Assembly (NCBI GenBank): GCA_946183915.1
Contig: CAMHDJ010000022.1
Location: 1-45,741 of the forward strand
Source: an uncultured Bacteroidales bacterium
GTDB lineage: Bacteria; Bacteroidota; Bacteroidia; Bacteroidales; P3
Reading direction: 5' to 3'
DNA length: 45,741 bases
The translations under genes and the position numbers were made by a program. Under the pieces are notes generated by a model. That model worked only from the letters and a program-made list of their open reading frames with translations, made no database searches and was not told the origin of the DNA. This document shows, one piece after another, positions 6,167 through 16,500 of this stretch (positions are counted from its first letter, which is position 1; every line of letters starts with the position of its first letter).

Positions 6167-8446
6167 TTAGCGACGGCGGCCTTCGCCGTTGCCGCTGGAG
6201 CGGCGCTCGCCACCGTTGCCACCTTCGCGACGGCCATGACCACCACGGTCACCGTCCTTACGGGGACCACGGTCGCCACCTTCGCGGCGCGGGCCACGGG
6301 CGGGCTTCTCCTCCACATAGCCTTCGGGCTTGGGCAGGAGGGCCTTGCGGCTGAGCTTGATCTTGCCATTCTTCTCGTCGAAGGCGATGACCTTCACCTG
6401 GAACTCGTCGCCCACGTGGATGAGGCCCTCGAGAGTCTCGGGGTGACCCCACTCGTACTCGCTGATGTGCATCAGGCCTTCCTTGCCGGGCAGGAACTCC
6501 ATGAAGGCGCCGAACTCGACGATGCTGACGACCTTGGCGTCGAACACATCGCCCACCTCGGGCACCGTGCAGATGTCCTTGATCCACTTGAGGGCGGCGG
6601 CGATGTCGTCCTTGTTCTGCGAGGCGACGTCGACGATGCCGAACTCGCCTTCCTCTTCGATATTGATGATGGTGTTGGTCTCGGCCTGGATCTTCTGGAT
6701 GACCTCGCCACCCTTGCCGATGACGGCACCGATGAAGTCCTTCGGGATCTTGATCTGCTCGATGCGGGGCACGAAGTCCTTGTAGTCCTCGCGGGGCTCG
6801 GGGATGGTCTCGTGGATCTTGTCGAGGATGTAGAGACGACCCTGGCGGGCCTGCTCGAGGGCCTTGGCCAGCACGTCGTAGCTGAGGCCGTCGACCTTGA
6901 TATCCATCTGGCAGGCGGTGATACCGTCGCGGGTGCCGCAGACCTTGAAGTCCATGTCGCCGAGGTGGTCCTCGTCGCCGAGGATGTCGCTCAGCACGGC
7001 CCACTTGTCACCCTTCGAGATGAGACCCATGGCGATACCGGCCACGGGCTTGCGCAGCTTGACGCCGGCATCCATCAGCGCCATGCAGCCGGCGCAGACG
7101 GTGGCCATCGAGCTGGAACCGTTGCTCTCGAGGATGTCGGAGACCACGCGGATGGTGTAGGGGCATTCCTCCTCGGTGGGCAGAACCTCCTTGAGGGCGC
7201 GCCAGGCCAGGTGGCCGTGGCCCACCTCGCGGCGGCTGGTGCTGCCGGAGCGTTTCACCTCGCCGGTGGCGAAGCCGGGGAAGTTGTAGTGCAGCAGGAA
7301 GCGGCGGGTGCCCTCGATGACGGCACCGTCGATCTTCTGCTCGTCGAGCTTGGTGCCCAGCGTGCAGGTGCTGAGGGACTGCGTCTCGCCGCGGGTGAAG
7401 ATGGCGCTACCGTGGGCCGAAGGCAGGTAGTCGGTCTCGCACCAGATGGGGCGGATCTCGTCGAGCTGACGGCCGTCGAGGCGGGTGCGTTCGTTGAGCA
7501 CCATGTCGCGCATGGCCTCGCGCTCGGTGTCGTGATAGTAGCGGTCGATCATGAATTTTATTTCATCCGTGAGGGTCTCCTCAGTGTAATTTGCGTCAAT
7601 AAACTCCTGTTTGATTGCCGCAAATCCATCTTCACGTTGATGTTTATTTGCGATGCCCTGCTTGCTGAAGTCGTAGCACTTCTGGTAGACGGCCTGGCGG
7701 ATGCGCTCGCGCAGCTCCTCGTCGTTCACCTCGTGGCAGTACTCGCGCTTCTCCTGCTTGCCGGTCTCGATGGTGAGCTCGTTCAGCACGCGGCACTGGA
7801 TCTTGATGGCCTCGTGGGCGGCCTTGAGGGCGTTGAGCATCACGTCCTCGCTGACCTCCTTCATCTCGCCTTCCACCATCATGATGTTGTCCTCGGTGGC
7901 GGCCACGATCAGGTCGAGGTCGGCGCGCTCGATGTCCTGCATGGGGGTGTTGATGACGTACTGGCCGTCGAGGTAGCTCACGCGCACCTCGCTGACGGGG
8001 CCGTTGAAGGGGATGTCGCTCACGGCGAGGGCCGAGGCAGCGGCCAGGGCGGCCAGCTGGTCGGGCATGGTGTCGTGGTCACCGCTGATGAGGGTGATGT
8101 TCACCTGCACCTCGGCGTGGAAGTTGTCGGGGAAGAGGGGACGCAGGGCGCGGTCCACCAAGCGGGCGATGAGGATCTCATGCTCCGAGGGGCGTGCCTC
8201 GCGCTTGAAGAAACCGCCGGGGAAGCGACCCATGGCGGCGTATTTTTCCTGGTAGTCAACGGTGAGGGGCATGAAGTCGACGTTCTCGCCCACCTCGCGC
8301 TTGGAGCAGACGGTGGCCAGAAGCATCGTGTTGTTCATGCGCACCACGGCAGCGCCGTCGGCCTGTTTGGCCAGCTTGCCGGTCTCGATTTCGATCATGC
8401 GGCCGTCGCCGAGGTCGAAACGTTTCGTAATGATGTGTTCGTTCAT
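6167..8446 (-). CDS. pnp: Polynucleotide phosphorylase (complete copy)
   Basis: A 759-aa cytosolic 3'-to-5' exoribonuclease that degrades RNA phosphorolytically to nucleoside diphosphates. The family forms trimers and often associates with a degradosome. Domains: RNase PH 1 (about 12-145), helical linker (about 240-320), RNase PH 2 (about 325-540, with [28 protein letters not shown] and the catalytic DMDFKV near residue 498), KH (about 560-620), S1 (about 628-697), and an RG-rich tail (703-759) ending GEGRRR. The tail is longer than in E. coli. A second, truncated copy lies at 1304-2056. Codons around 7553-7658, in the linker, are strikingly AT-rich compared with the rest of the gene. It lies downstream of rpsO, as in many bacteria, but with a lipoprotein gene between. 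Confidence 0.97.
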   Translation of the reverse strand: MNEHIITKRFDLGDGRMIEIETGKLAKQADGAAVVRMNNTMLLATVCSKREVGENVDFMPLTVDYQEKYAAMGRFPGGFFKREARPSEHEILIARLVDRALRPLFPDNFHAEVQVNITLISGDHDTMPDQLAALAAASALAVSDIPFNGPVSEVRVSYLDGQYVINTPMQDIERADLDLIVAATEDNIMMVEGEMKEVSEDVMLNALKAAHEAIKIQCRVLNELTIETGKQEKREYCHEVNDEELRERIRQAVYQKCYDFSKQGIANKHQREDGFAAIKQEFIDANYTEETLTDEIKFMIDRYYHDTEREAMRDMVLNERTRLDGRQLDEIRPIWCETDYLPSAHGSAIFTRGETQSLSTCTLGTKLDEQKIDGAVIEGTRRFLLHYNFPGFATGEVKRSGSTSRREVGHGHLAWRALKEVLPTEEECPYTIRVVSDILESNGSSSMATVCAGCMALMDAGVKLRKPVAGIAMGLISKGDKWAVLSDILGDEDHLGDMDFKVCGTRDGITACQMDIKVDGLSYDVLAKALEQARQGRLYILDKIHETIPEPREDYKDFVPRIEQIKIPKDFIGAVIGKGGEVIQKIQAETNTIINIEEEGEFGIVDVASQNKDDIAAALKWIKDICTVPEVGDVFDAKVVSIVEFGAFMEFLPGKEGLMHISEYEWGHPETLEGLIHVGDEFQVKVIAFDEKNGKIKLSRKALLPKPEGYVEEKPARGPRREGGDRGPRKDGDRGGHGRREGGNGGERRSSGNGEGRRR

Positions 8447-8574
8447 TGTTGTTTTTTATTGTTTTCTATTACTTTACCGCAGCCGTGAGGGCCATCCCCA
8501 CGACACATAAAAGTGTTAATATTCAAGTTACTATCTCCTTCGGCGGGCATCTATAGACCGGCTAAAAGAAAGTG

Positions 8575-8605
8575 CAAAGATACAATAAAAGTCCGACCCG
8601 GCAAA
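8575..8605 (-). promoter_or_regulatory. pnp promoter overlapping the preceding terminator
   Basis: On the minus strand TTTG (8605-8602) and TATCTTTG (8582-8575) are 19 bp apart, a consensus Bacteroidetes promoter. The upstream box lies inside the terminator hairpin of the HAD lipoprotein gene. The transcript would have a leader of about 120 nt before the pnp ATG at 8446, long enough to hold the autoregulatory structure known for pnp leaders elsewhere, though I cannot identify one. Confidence 0.75.
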
Positions 8606-8628
8606 ATCTTTTTTCTGCCGGGTCGGAC
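8591..8628 (-). terminator. Terminator of the HAD lipoprotein gene
   Basis: A 13-bp perfect stem, GTCCGACCCGGCA (8591-8603) with TGCCGGGTCGGAC (8616-8628) around a 12-nt loop, is followed on the minus strand by CTTTTATT. It sits about 30 bp after the HAD gene stop. Confidence 0.8.
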
Positions 8629-8660
8629 TATTCTCTTTGTCTGCATGGATGCAGCGCGTT

Positions 8661-9710
8661 TCAGAAGGTGAAGTCGACCTTCTGGACGCCGGGGCCGTAG
8701 ATGGTGCGGAAGTCGTCGCGCATGGAGACGACGTGGTAGCCGGCCTCGAGCCAGCGCTCGCCGAGGGCGAGGGCCTTCTCGCGGTTGGCGTGGTCGCGCT
8801 CCTCGTCGTCGGCGATGAGCATGAAGGCGGCAGACTTCTTGGAGTTGCTCAGGCAGTAGTTGTGCATGGCTGCGTCGCCGCCGCTGTTGCCGAACGAGAG
8901 CACCGGCACCTTGCCGATCTCCTGGTTGATCTGAAGCACCTTGTTTGTCTTGAGGTTCTTGATGATGAGCTCGTCGGTGCGGACAATCTCTTCCTCGCGC
9001 CCCATGGTGTAGTTGACGCCCTCCTCGCTGCCCTGGCTGCTGGACACAAGCCTCACATCCATGCCGATGACACGGTTGGGCTCGATGCCCAACGGCTCGA
9101 CCAGCGCACGGCAGATGAAGCGGTCGGAGCCGGAGACGACATAATAGGTGAAGCCGTTGTCCTCCAGATACTCAAACACCTCGAGCATCGGCTGGTAGAA
9201 GCTCTGCCCATAGGTCATGCCGCTGAAGCCGTTGGCGGGCAGGGCGGCGTAGGCCTTGACGTAGGCGTCGAACTCAGCCAGGGTCATGCCGGCATAGGCC
9301 TTGGCGGCCGCACGGGCGTGTATCATGTCGAAGTGGTCGGGCAGCGGCACGCCGTTGCGCACAAAGTCGCGGATCTGCTGTGCCGCCAGGCGCACGCTGT
9401 CGGGGGCATGGTTGCCGTAGGCGGTATCTTCCAGCACACGGTACTCCAGCAAGTTGTACTCAAAATAGGTGGGGTAGAGTTCGCCGACGAAGGTGCCGTC
9501 CATGTCGAAGGTGGCGATGCGATCCTTGGGCTCGATATAGTTGGCCGACGAGGGATTGGTGACATCCTCGACATACGCCTGCAACGCCGTCAGCGCCTCG
9601 CACTCGTTCCACGAAGCAAAATACTGTTTCTGCCTCGGCAGTTCTTCCGTGCCGCAGCCGGCCAGGAGCAGCAGCACCGCGGCGAAAACGGCTAAAAGGT
9701 TCTTTCTCAT
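8661..9710 (-). CDS. HAD-superfamily phosphatase-like lipoprotein
   Basis: A 349-aa protein with a lipoprotein signal peptide (lipobox LLAGC, acylated Cys19). HAD motif I is FDMDGT with nucleophile Asp69 and Asp71; motif II is probably VVSGSD in the middle; motif IV includes FGNSGGD late in the chain. The spacing and the large cap between motifs I and II resemble phosphoserine-phosphatase-like or acid-phosphatase HAD enzymes. Being a lipoprotein it should act at the outer or inner membrane facing the periplasm, perhaps releasing phosphate from organic phosphoesters. Substrate is unknown. It lies between rpsO and pnp with terminators on both sides. Confidence 0.82.
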   Translation of the reverse strand: MRKNLLAVFAAVLLLLAGCGTEELPRQKQYFASWNECEALTALQAYVEDVTNPSSANYIEPKDRIATFDMDGTFVGELYPTYFEYNLLEYRVLEDTAYGNHAPDSVRLAAQQIRDFVRNGVPLPDHFDMIHARAAAKAYAGMTLAEFDAYVKAYAALPANGFSGMTYGQSFYQPMLEVFEYLEDNGFTYYVVSGSDRFICRALVEPLGIEPNRVIGMDVRLVSSSQGSEEGVNYTMGREEEIVRTDELIIKNLKTNKVLQINQEIGKVPVLSFGNSGGDAAMHNYCLSNSKKSAAFMLIADDEERDHANREKALALGERWLEAGYHVVSMRDDFRTIYGPGVQKVDFTF

Positions 9711-9739
9711 AAGATTTTCTGTTTTACGGGTCCGGGGTT

Positions 9740-9772
9740 AAAAAAGGATACCCAGCAGAACGCCAGGTATCC
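9740..9772 (-). terminator. rpsO terminator
   Basis: GGATACC (9746-9752) pairs with GGTATCC (9766-9772). On the minus strand the hairpin is followed by six T (9745-9740). It lies about 65 bp after the rpsO stop. Confidence 0.75.
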
Positions 9773-9837
9773 CAACCATAACCAAATAAATATGAAAAAC
9801 TATTCTTTTCCTTGGTTGTGTGCAGCCTCGGGAGCGA

Positions 9838-10107
9838 TTATTTACGCAGGCCGAGCTCTTTGACGATGGCGCGGTAGCGCTCGATGTCGGTTTCCTTCAG
9901 GTAGTCGAGCATCTTGCGACGCTTGCCGACGAGACCCACCAGGGCGCGCTCGCTGACCTGATCCTTCTTGTGCTGCTTCATCAGCTCGGTGAGGTGCTGG
10001 ATGCGATAGGTGAACAGGGCGATCTGTCCTTCGGTGCTGCCGGTATTTTTGGCCGATTTGCCATACTGGGCAAAAATCTCTTCTTTCTTTTCTTTAGTCA
10101 GATACAT
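9838..10107 (-). CDS. rpsO: 30S ribosomal protein S15
   Basis: An 89-aa protein of exactly the usual S15 length, ending in the conserved VKELGLRK. It contains GSTEGQIALFTYRIQHLTEL and the helix-rich KDQVSERALVGLVGKRRKML. S15 is a primary 16S rRNA binder in assembly of the small-subunit platform. The gene has a consensus promoter about 50-80 bp upstream and its own terminator, so it is probably transcribed alone. Confidence 0.98.
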   Translation of the reverse strand: MYLTKEKKEEIFAQYGKSAKNTGSTEGQIALFTYRIQHLTELMKQHKKDQVSERALVGLVGKRRKMLDYLKETDIERYRAIVKELGLRK

Positions 10108-10156
10108 AACGTGTTACGTTTATTTTATTCTCTTGTTTCGTTCTTGTTTTCGGCTG

Positions 10157-10187
10157 CAAAATTACGACTATTTCCTAAACTGGCAAA
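10157..10187 (-). promoter_or_regulatory. rpsO promoter
   Basis: On the minus strand TTTG (10187-10184) and TAATTTTG (10164-10157) are separated by 19 bp, matching the Bacteroidetes housekeeping promoter. The expected leader is about 40 nt. Confidence 0.75.
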
Positions 10188-10290
10188 ATATTTTCTCGAT
10201 TTTTACACATTTTAACACTTATTAAGAAAGTTCAGACCCCTATTCCCCACCCTTTCGGTTCCGTTTTTGTCCCTCGGCACGCGCCACTCC

Positions 10291-10430
10291 CTCTGCATCA
10301 TCTCTGCATCATCTCTGCATCACCTCTGCATCATCTCTGCATCACCTCTGCCTTATGCAGGCATCATCCAGGCATCATCTAGGCATCATCTAGGCATCAT
10401 CCAGGCATCATCTAGGCATGAACTAGGCAT
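10291..10430. repeat. Tandem array of 11-bp GCATCATC-type units
   Basis: About 12-13 consecutive units with an 11-bp period. The first block is CTCTGCATCAT/C repeats; the second is YAGGCATCATC repeats. A degenerate unit (CTCTGCCTTATG) lies between. The array sits between rpsO and the end of the 2015-aa protein gene. Arrays with the same period and CATC/GATG core occur at 34283-34355, 40514-40561 and 18540-18572. There are no spacers, so it is not a CRISPR. Confidence 0.9.
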
Positions 10431-10461
10431 ATCGGCGGACGAATGGCCTGGGGGATGGGAC

Positions 10462-10497
10462 AAAAAAGGGGGCCTCCTGCGGCATGCAGGAGGCCCC
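10462..10497 (-). terminator. Terminator of the two-gene surface-protein operon
   Basis: GGGGCCTCCTGC (10469-10480) pairs with GCAGGAGGCCCC (10486-10497) around a 5-nt loop. On the minus strand it is followed by six T. It lies just after the 2015-aa protein gene. Confidence 0.85.
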
Positions 10498-10520
10498 TGG
10501 GTGGGTCCGCTGGCGAAGAA

Positions 10521-13500
10521 CTAGCGGACGATGAGCTTGCGGACTGCCGTCCAGCCGGCGGTCTGCACCCGCACGAAGTAGGTGCCGGAGGCCAGCGTGC
10601 TGACGTCGATATCGAGGTCGCTCTCGGCAGTCTCGGCCTGGCGCAGCTGACGGCCGTCGACGCTGAGGACGGTGACCATGGCCGAGCCCTCGAGACCCGT
10701 GATGTGCAGGCTGACGAGGTCGGTGGCGGGGTTGGGACGCAGGGCCACCTGGGCGTCGGTGCCCTCCACGTCGTCGATGCTCTGGAAGCGGATCTGGCTC
10801 TCGTTGGACCAGGTGCTATTCCAGCCTTCGTCGCAGATGGCGCGCACGCGGAAGCCGAAGGTGCCGGCCGTGGTGCCCTTGAACATGCTGATGGAGGCCA
10901 GGCCGCTGATGGTGGCCGTGGGAGTGTTGACGATCATGTAGCCCAACTGGTCGTTGAGTTCGAAGCCCTGATAGCCGTAGACGACCATCCAGCGCTGGTT
11001 GCGGTTGCCGGCATTCCAGGTGAGGACGACGTCGGTGCCGTTGACCTGGGCCTGCAGACCGGTGACCGGGTAACAGACATTGTCGAAGGTCATCTCGTCG
11101 CTCCACTCGCCGACCACGTGGTCGCTCGTGCCGCAGTAGGCCCGCACCGCAGCGTGGTAGCTGCTGCTGGGATCGAGATTGCTGACGGTGGCCGGATTGG
11201 TGGTGACGGTGTAGTAGCGGTTGATGTTGTTGTTCCAGACGTGGAGCTCCCACTTGCCGCCGACCATCGGGCCGTCGTTCCAGCTGAAGGTGGCAGTGTT
11301 GGCCGTCACATCGGTCACCACAAGGCCTTCGGGGATGGAGCAGGCGGTGTCGGTAGTGGCAGTGAGGTAGACCCAATCCGAGTAGTCGAGGCCGGCGTTG
11401 CTGCAGTCGCGGCGCAGACGGATGTCGAAGTCGGTCATGCTGGGCAGGAGGTCGAAGGTGTAGCTATTGGTGTCCTCCACCAGCACGGCAGTCTCCCAGT
11501 TGGTCTCGGAGGCGGCCTTGATAGCGATCTGCACGTCGGCACCCTCGTTGTACCACGTCACCTCGACCGAGTGGTCGGTCGTGTTGACCCTGCTGACCAC
11601 GGGCTCGTAGCAGACCGGGTTACAGGCGATGAAGGTGATGTCGGGCACTATGCTGCTGGCAGCGCGGTTGGCTGCGGAGAGCATATTGGCCTGGTCGGGG
11701 GTGAAGTGAGTGGTAGAGCCACCGTAGTAGAGCTTGTTGCTACCGGCCTGGTGGGCGTTGTACTTGACGCTGTCGGAGGGCGTTCCGTTCGATGCGGAGT
11801 AGTAGAAGCCGACCACAAGGTTGCGATGGCCGTCCCACACGAAGGGCTCGTTGAACAGCACACGGCGGGAGCCGGTGGTGTTGAAGCTGATGTCGCCGGA
11901 GAATACGCTCACGAAACTGGTGTCATACAGGAAGCCGCTCATCGAGGTGGCGTTCGTGTGAGCTATGAAAATCTCGCCATTGGTCATCTGGGCGCCTGCA
12001 CCCACGGTGTTGACGCTGAAGGTGAGACCCTCGAGGTTGTCCATACCGGCCAATGCGGCGCTGTCGATCAGCACCTCGGCATAGCTGCAATACTTGACAG
12101 CATTGAAGGGGGCCACGGCGCTGACAGCGGTCGGGTCGGCGGCGGCATAGTTGCTGTTCTCGGTACGATCCTCACAGAAGTCGGTGGTGAAGGTGAGGAT
12201 GTCGCTGGGGTCGCTCTGGTTGTAGGGCGAGCAGACACCCGTGACGCGTACCTGGTAGTCCTTGGCCATGGCGAGTGGTGTGATGACGACAGAGTCGACA
12301 CCCTCGACGGTGCGGGCATTCCACGAGATGGTACCCACCGGGCGATACTGCACCTTGTAGGTCGAGGAGTTGCCCGTCCAGGAGATAGTGGCTCTGCGCT
12401 CCGTCACGTTGCTGACGGCCACATTCTCAGGCATGGCGCAGGTGGGGGCGGGTTTCACCACGACATTGTCGATGTAGACAGCCGCTTCGATATTCATATC
12501 GTAGGCCTTCAGGGCCACCTGATAGAGGGGTGCGCCAGCCGACGAGGGGAGTACGCAGCGGATGTTCTGCCAGGTGTTCTTGGTCGAGTCGACCACCATC
12601 AGGGTGTTCCAGGCGCCGGTGGTACCCACACGGTAGAGCACGGCCAGCTTGTCGGCCGGATAGGTGCCATAGGTGTTGGTGTAGAGGAAACGGTAGAAGT
12701 TCATGTGGGCGTTCTCGCTGAGCTGCGAGAAATCGTATGTAGGCAGCACAAGCAGGCCCTCGGCAGTGGCATCGCCGGAGTTGATGGCAGCCATACGTCC
12801 GCCGCTGAAGGCGTGTACGTTGTAGTTGCTGACCTCGTTGGTCCACATAGCGGTGTTGTCATCGGGCTGCATCATGCAGTCGAGCATGCCGCTCTCGAAC
12901 TCCTGGCTGTAGATATTGTCCTCCGAGATGACGTAGGGGCTGTTGCACTCCGTGCGGAACGTCAGGAAGAAGGGCTTGCTCTGATGGCTGACCGAGCAGT
13001 TGGAACGCACCCAGACGTAGTAGGGCGTGTTGTCGACGAGGCCGCTGAGGGTCACCGTCGTGCCGCTGACAGTCATGGCGGTGGCGGTGGACTGATCGTT
13101 GATCGTGTTGTAGAGCACCTCATAGCTGCCGTAGTTGTGGTTGTCGGTGATGGCGAGCACTGCCGAGTCGGAGGCGACGCTTGCGAGCGTCACGTTGTTG
13201 ACACGACGGCAGTCGGGCAGGAGTGACACCGAGAGGCTGTCGACATAAACCACGGTGTAACTCGACGTAGTGTTGCGGATGAAGATGCGACCGTTGGGGC
13301 CTGTGTAGTTCTCCAGGTCGACATCCACCAATTGCCAGTCGGAGCTGTTGCTCGGGATGGTCTGGCTGGCTATGACAACGAAGGTGCTGGGGTTGTTGGG
13401 ATCAGTGCAGACACCCACCTCAATAGTCTCGCTTTCGTAGTACGAGGCGTTGTCCATCGTGGCGTAGAAGGCTACATTCAGGCTGTCCACGCTGACGTCG

Positions 13501-16500
13501 AACTCGGGAAGCACCAGGTAGGAGTTGTAACCAGCGAAGTACATACTGCTGGCGCTATTGAAGCCCAACCACTGGTATTGGTACGGGTAGGACGAGTAGG
13601 TATAGATACTGCCGCGATTCCAGCACATCTGAATCGGGTCGCCGAGCGCCATGCCAGCGTTAAAGGCCTCGAAGTTCTCCGAGAAAGGCACTGTCTCGGG
13701 AGCGCACTTGGTGGTGACGCTGAGGTTGAGGATCGACTCGTCGTCGGCAGAGCACTGGCTGATGATACGGATACGGTAGCTGGTGGCACCCGTCAAACCT
13801 GTCAGCGTGTAGTTGGTGGTGGTGATATTAGCATTGGCCACGATCCAGTTGGTGCTGTCTGCATGGCGATACTCCACGCGCCACGAAGCCTCGTCGCCGC
13901 CGGGGAGCCAGCTGAGGTCGACCTCGGTCTGACCAATCACCATCTGATCCAGGACAGGAGGTACACAGTTGCTCTCGGAGCATGCCACCAGGAAACGGAC
14001 GTTGCTGCGGAGAGAGCTCATCGTGAGGGAGTAGTTAGTACTGGTCGGATCATAAGGAGTGCCGTCTATATAGGCGTACAAAGCCCTGACAACCGTATCT
14101 TCTGTCGCCTCGAAATTGGTGGTAGAAACGTAGGAGTTGGTGTAGTCGCTGATGGTCATCACAACGTTCTTGTCGGCCGGTACGGCGAAGGCACTGTCGA
14201 AGTTGATATTGACCCAACCGTTCTCGAAGTGCACCGTGCCGTTGAAGTAACGATGCGACGGGACGACATAGTCACTCGAAGCCGAGTAGGACGACAGCGA
14301 GGTGGTGTCCATGTAGACCGCGATGCTACGGTCGGTCATGGTGGCACCGAGCTGGTTGAACTGCACACCATAGATGGCGGGGTTGCCGCTCAGCTCGGCA
14401 GCAGTGAATATCTGCTGGGTGAGGGAGTTGCCATAGTAGATATTGGTGGGGATTGTGTTGATTGTATTGGTCCCTTCACCGATCTGCAGCTCGCCGCCGT
14501 TGTTGCACAAGGTTAGGAACGAGGCTCGCACTGTGTCGGTACCGGCGCAGTCGACAGCCACGCCCACTGTGTAGAGCGTACGCTGATTGAGGCCGGTGAG
14601 CAGATAGCTACGGGCGGATCCACTCAGGTCGATGACCTGCTCCACACCCTCTTCGTCGGTCAGGATCAAGGAGAAGCCTTCGGCCTCACCCATGACGGTG
14701 TTGTACTCCCAGTTGACCTGGGCAGTCGAACCTGCCACGTTGCTAACCGTCAACCCGTAGGGCGACAGGCAGTCGGGACGGTCGACGCAGGTCACATAGA
14801 ACTGGAAGCCCTCGTCGAGATAGTAACTATAATCGGCACCTTTGAACCAAATGGTAAGGGCACCCGTCTCGCCCATGACATTGATGTCGTATACATCCGA
14901 ATTGTAAACGCTGACGAGCAGCTGGCCGTTGGTGTCGGCGCCGTCGAAGATGCGCAGCTTATTCTCGTCGCCCGAATAGGTAGCTCCGTTGCCAAGGATC
15001 GCCTTACCATAGATGCGGACAGTCTGATCGGCATCGGGAGCGCGCAGCACGATCAGCTGCTCGGTATTGGCGCTGAAGTCACCGGTAGCGCCACCGTTGT
15101 CGACGATGGTGCGGTCGCAGAAGGAGGTGCTGTCCACGGCGGCAGTCACCACGTAGGCGTAAGGCATCGCAGTGACAGGCAGGGGCCAATAGCTGGCCTG
15201 CGTGCCGCAGAGGGTGCGGACGTAGAAGTCGTAGATCACACTGTTGTCCAGGTCGGTGAAGGTGTAGGTCGGGGTGTTGACCACCACCGGCGTGACCGTG
15301 TCGGGATCGAAGCCTTGCGGGCCGTGGTAGACCTCCCACTGGGTGCCATCAGGGCATGTCCAGTTGAGGGTCACCTGGTGCGACTCGGTGCTCGTGGCCG
15401 TCAGCGCGGTCGGCACAGGGCAGTTGTTGATCTCGCGGAAGACAACGTCGTCGATATAGACAGTATTGTACTCGAACGTAGCGGCCGTGCGGAACACCAC
15501 CCAGATGCTGTCGGTGGTAGATACCGTGTCGAACGGAATCGACACCTGCTCCCAGAGGTTGGAGTAGCCGTCGGCCCCCACAGCCGTGGGACCGGCAGTG
15601 CCCACCTGATGGAACACCGCATTGTTGAAGTCGCTGGTGGTGATGTAGCCCACTTCGACCTGATCGCTAGCCTGTATCCACATCTGCACCTCGAGGGTGT
15701 TGGCCGGGATGGGTATCTTCGGACTCACGACCGACTGGTTGCCATAGACGGGATAGAAGTAGTAACTATTGTTTCCGTTGTAGCCATCATAGGTATAGAC
15801 CGACGGGTAGTTGGAGCCATACGACGAGACCGACTCCCATATCTTCCAGCAGTCGGGCGCCAGGGTGCCGTAGCTGTAACCCTCGAAGCCCTCCGTGTAG
15901 GGGAGCGTGATGCCAGCGCATTCCGTCCGGAACGAAGACATGAGGGCCACCGAGGTGTCGGTGCCGCCGCAGTAGGAGCGCACAAAGAAGTAGTAGTCCG
16001 TGTTGGGGGTCAGGCCGCTGACGGTGGCCGTCGTGTCGCTGGTGTAGGTCCACGTGTCGCTGGGCACCGGCTCGGTGTTGTAGCTGTAGTACCACTGGGT
16101 GGCCAAACCGATCTCCGACCAACTGGCAGTGGCCGTCGTCGGACCGGGTACGACCGACAGACCTGTCACACCCGGGCAGGTCGGGCAGGGGTTCACGATG
16201 GCGAAGGTGCCATAGTAGAGCGTGGACCCGTCGGTGCAGTTGTAGAGCATCACACCCATAGCATCGACCACGGTGAACGACACCTCTTCGGGGTACGACC
16301 CTGTCGTCCACGAGAGGGTGACCGGGCCATCGTCGGTGCATACGGGGAAGGTCTGGGTGTAGTCGGAGCCACTGCTGAGTGTGAAGGTGCCCAGCGTGGA
16401 GTCAGCCTGGATGATGGTGATGGTGTTGCCATTCCAACCATCGCTGTAGGCATCGTGGCCGGTGATGGTGATGGAACAATCGGCGCCACCGGCACACTGC

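Noticed and set aside
6236..8488. Long plus-strand open frame antisense to pnp
   Set aside because: It is an antisense frame of a GC-rich, strongly codon-biased gene. The protein is low-complexity in Val, Asp, His and Gly with no recognisable domain.
10291..10430. CRISPR-like array
   Set aside because: Units are only 11 bp and directly adjacent, with no unique spacers and no cas genes nearby.
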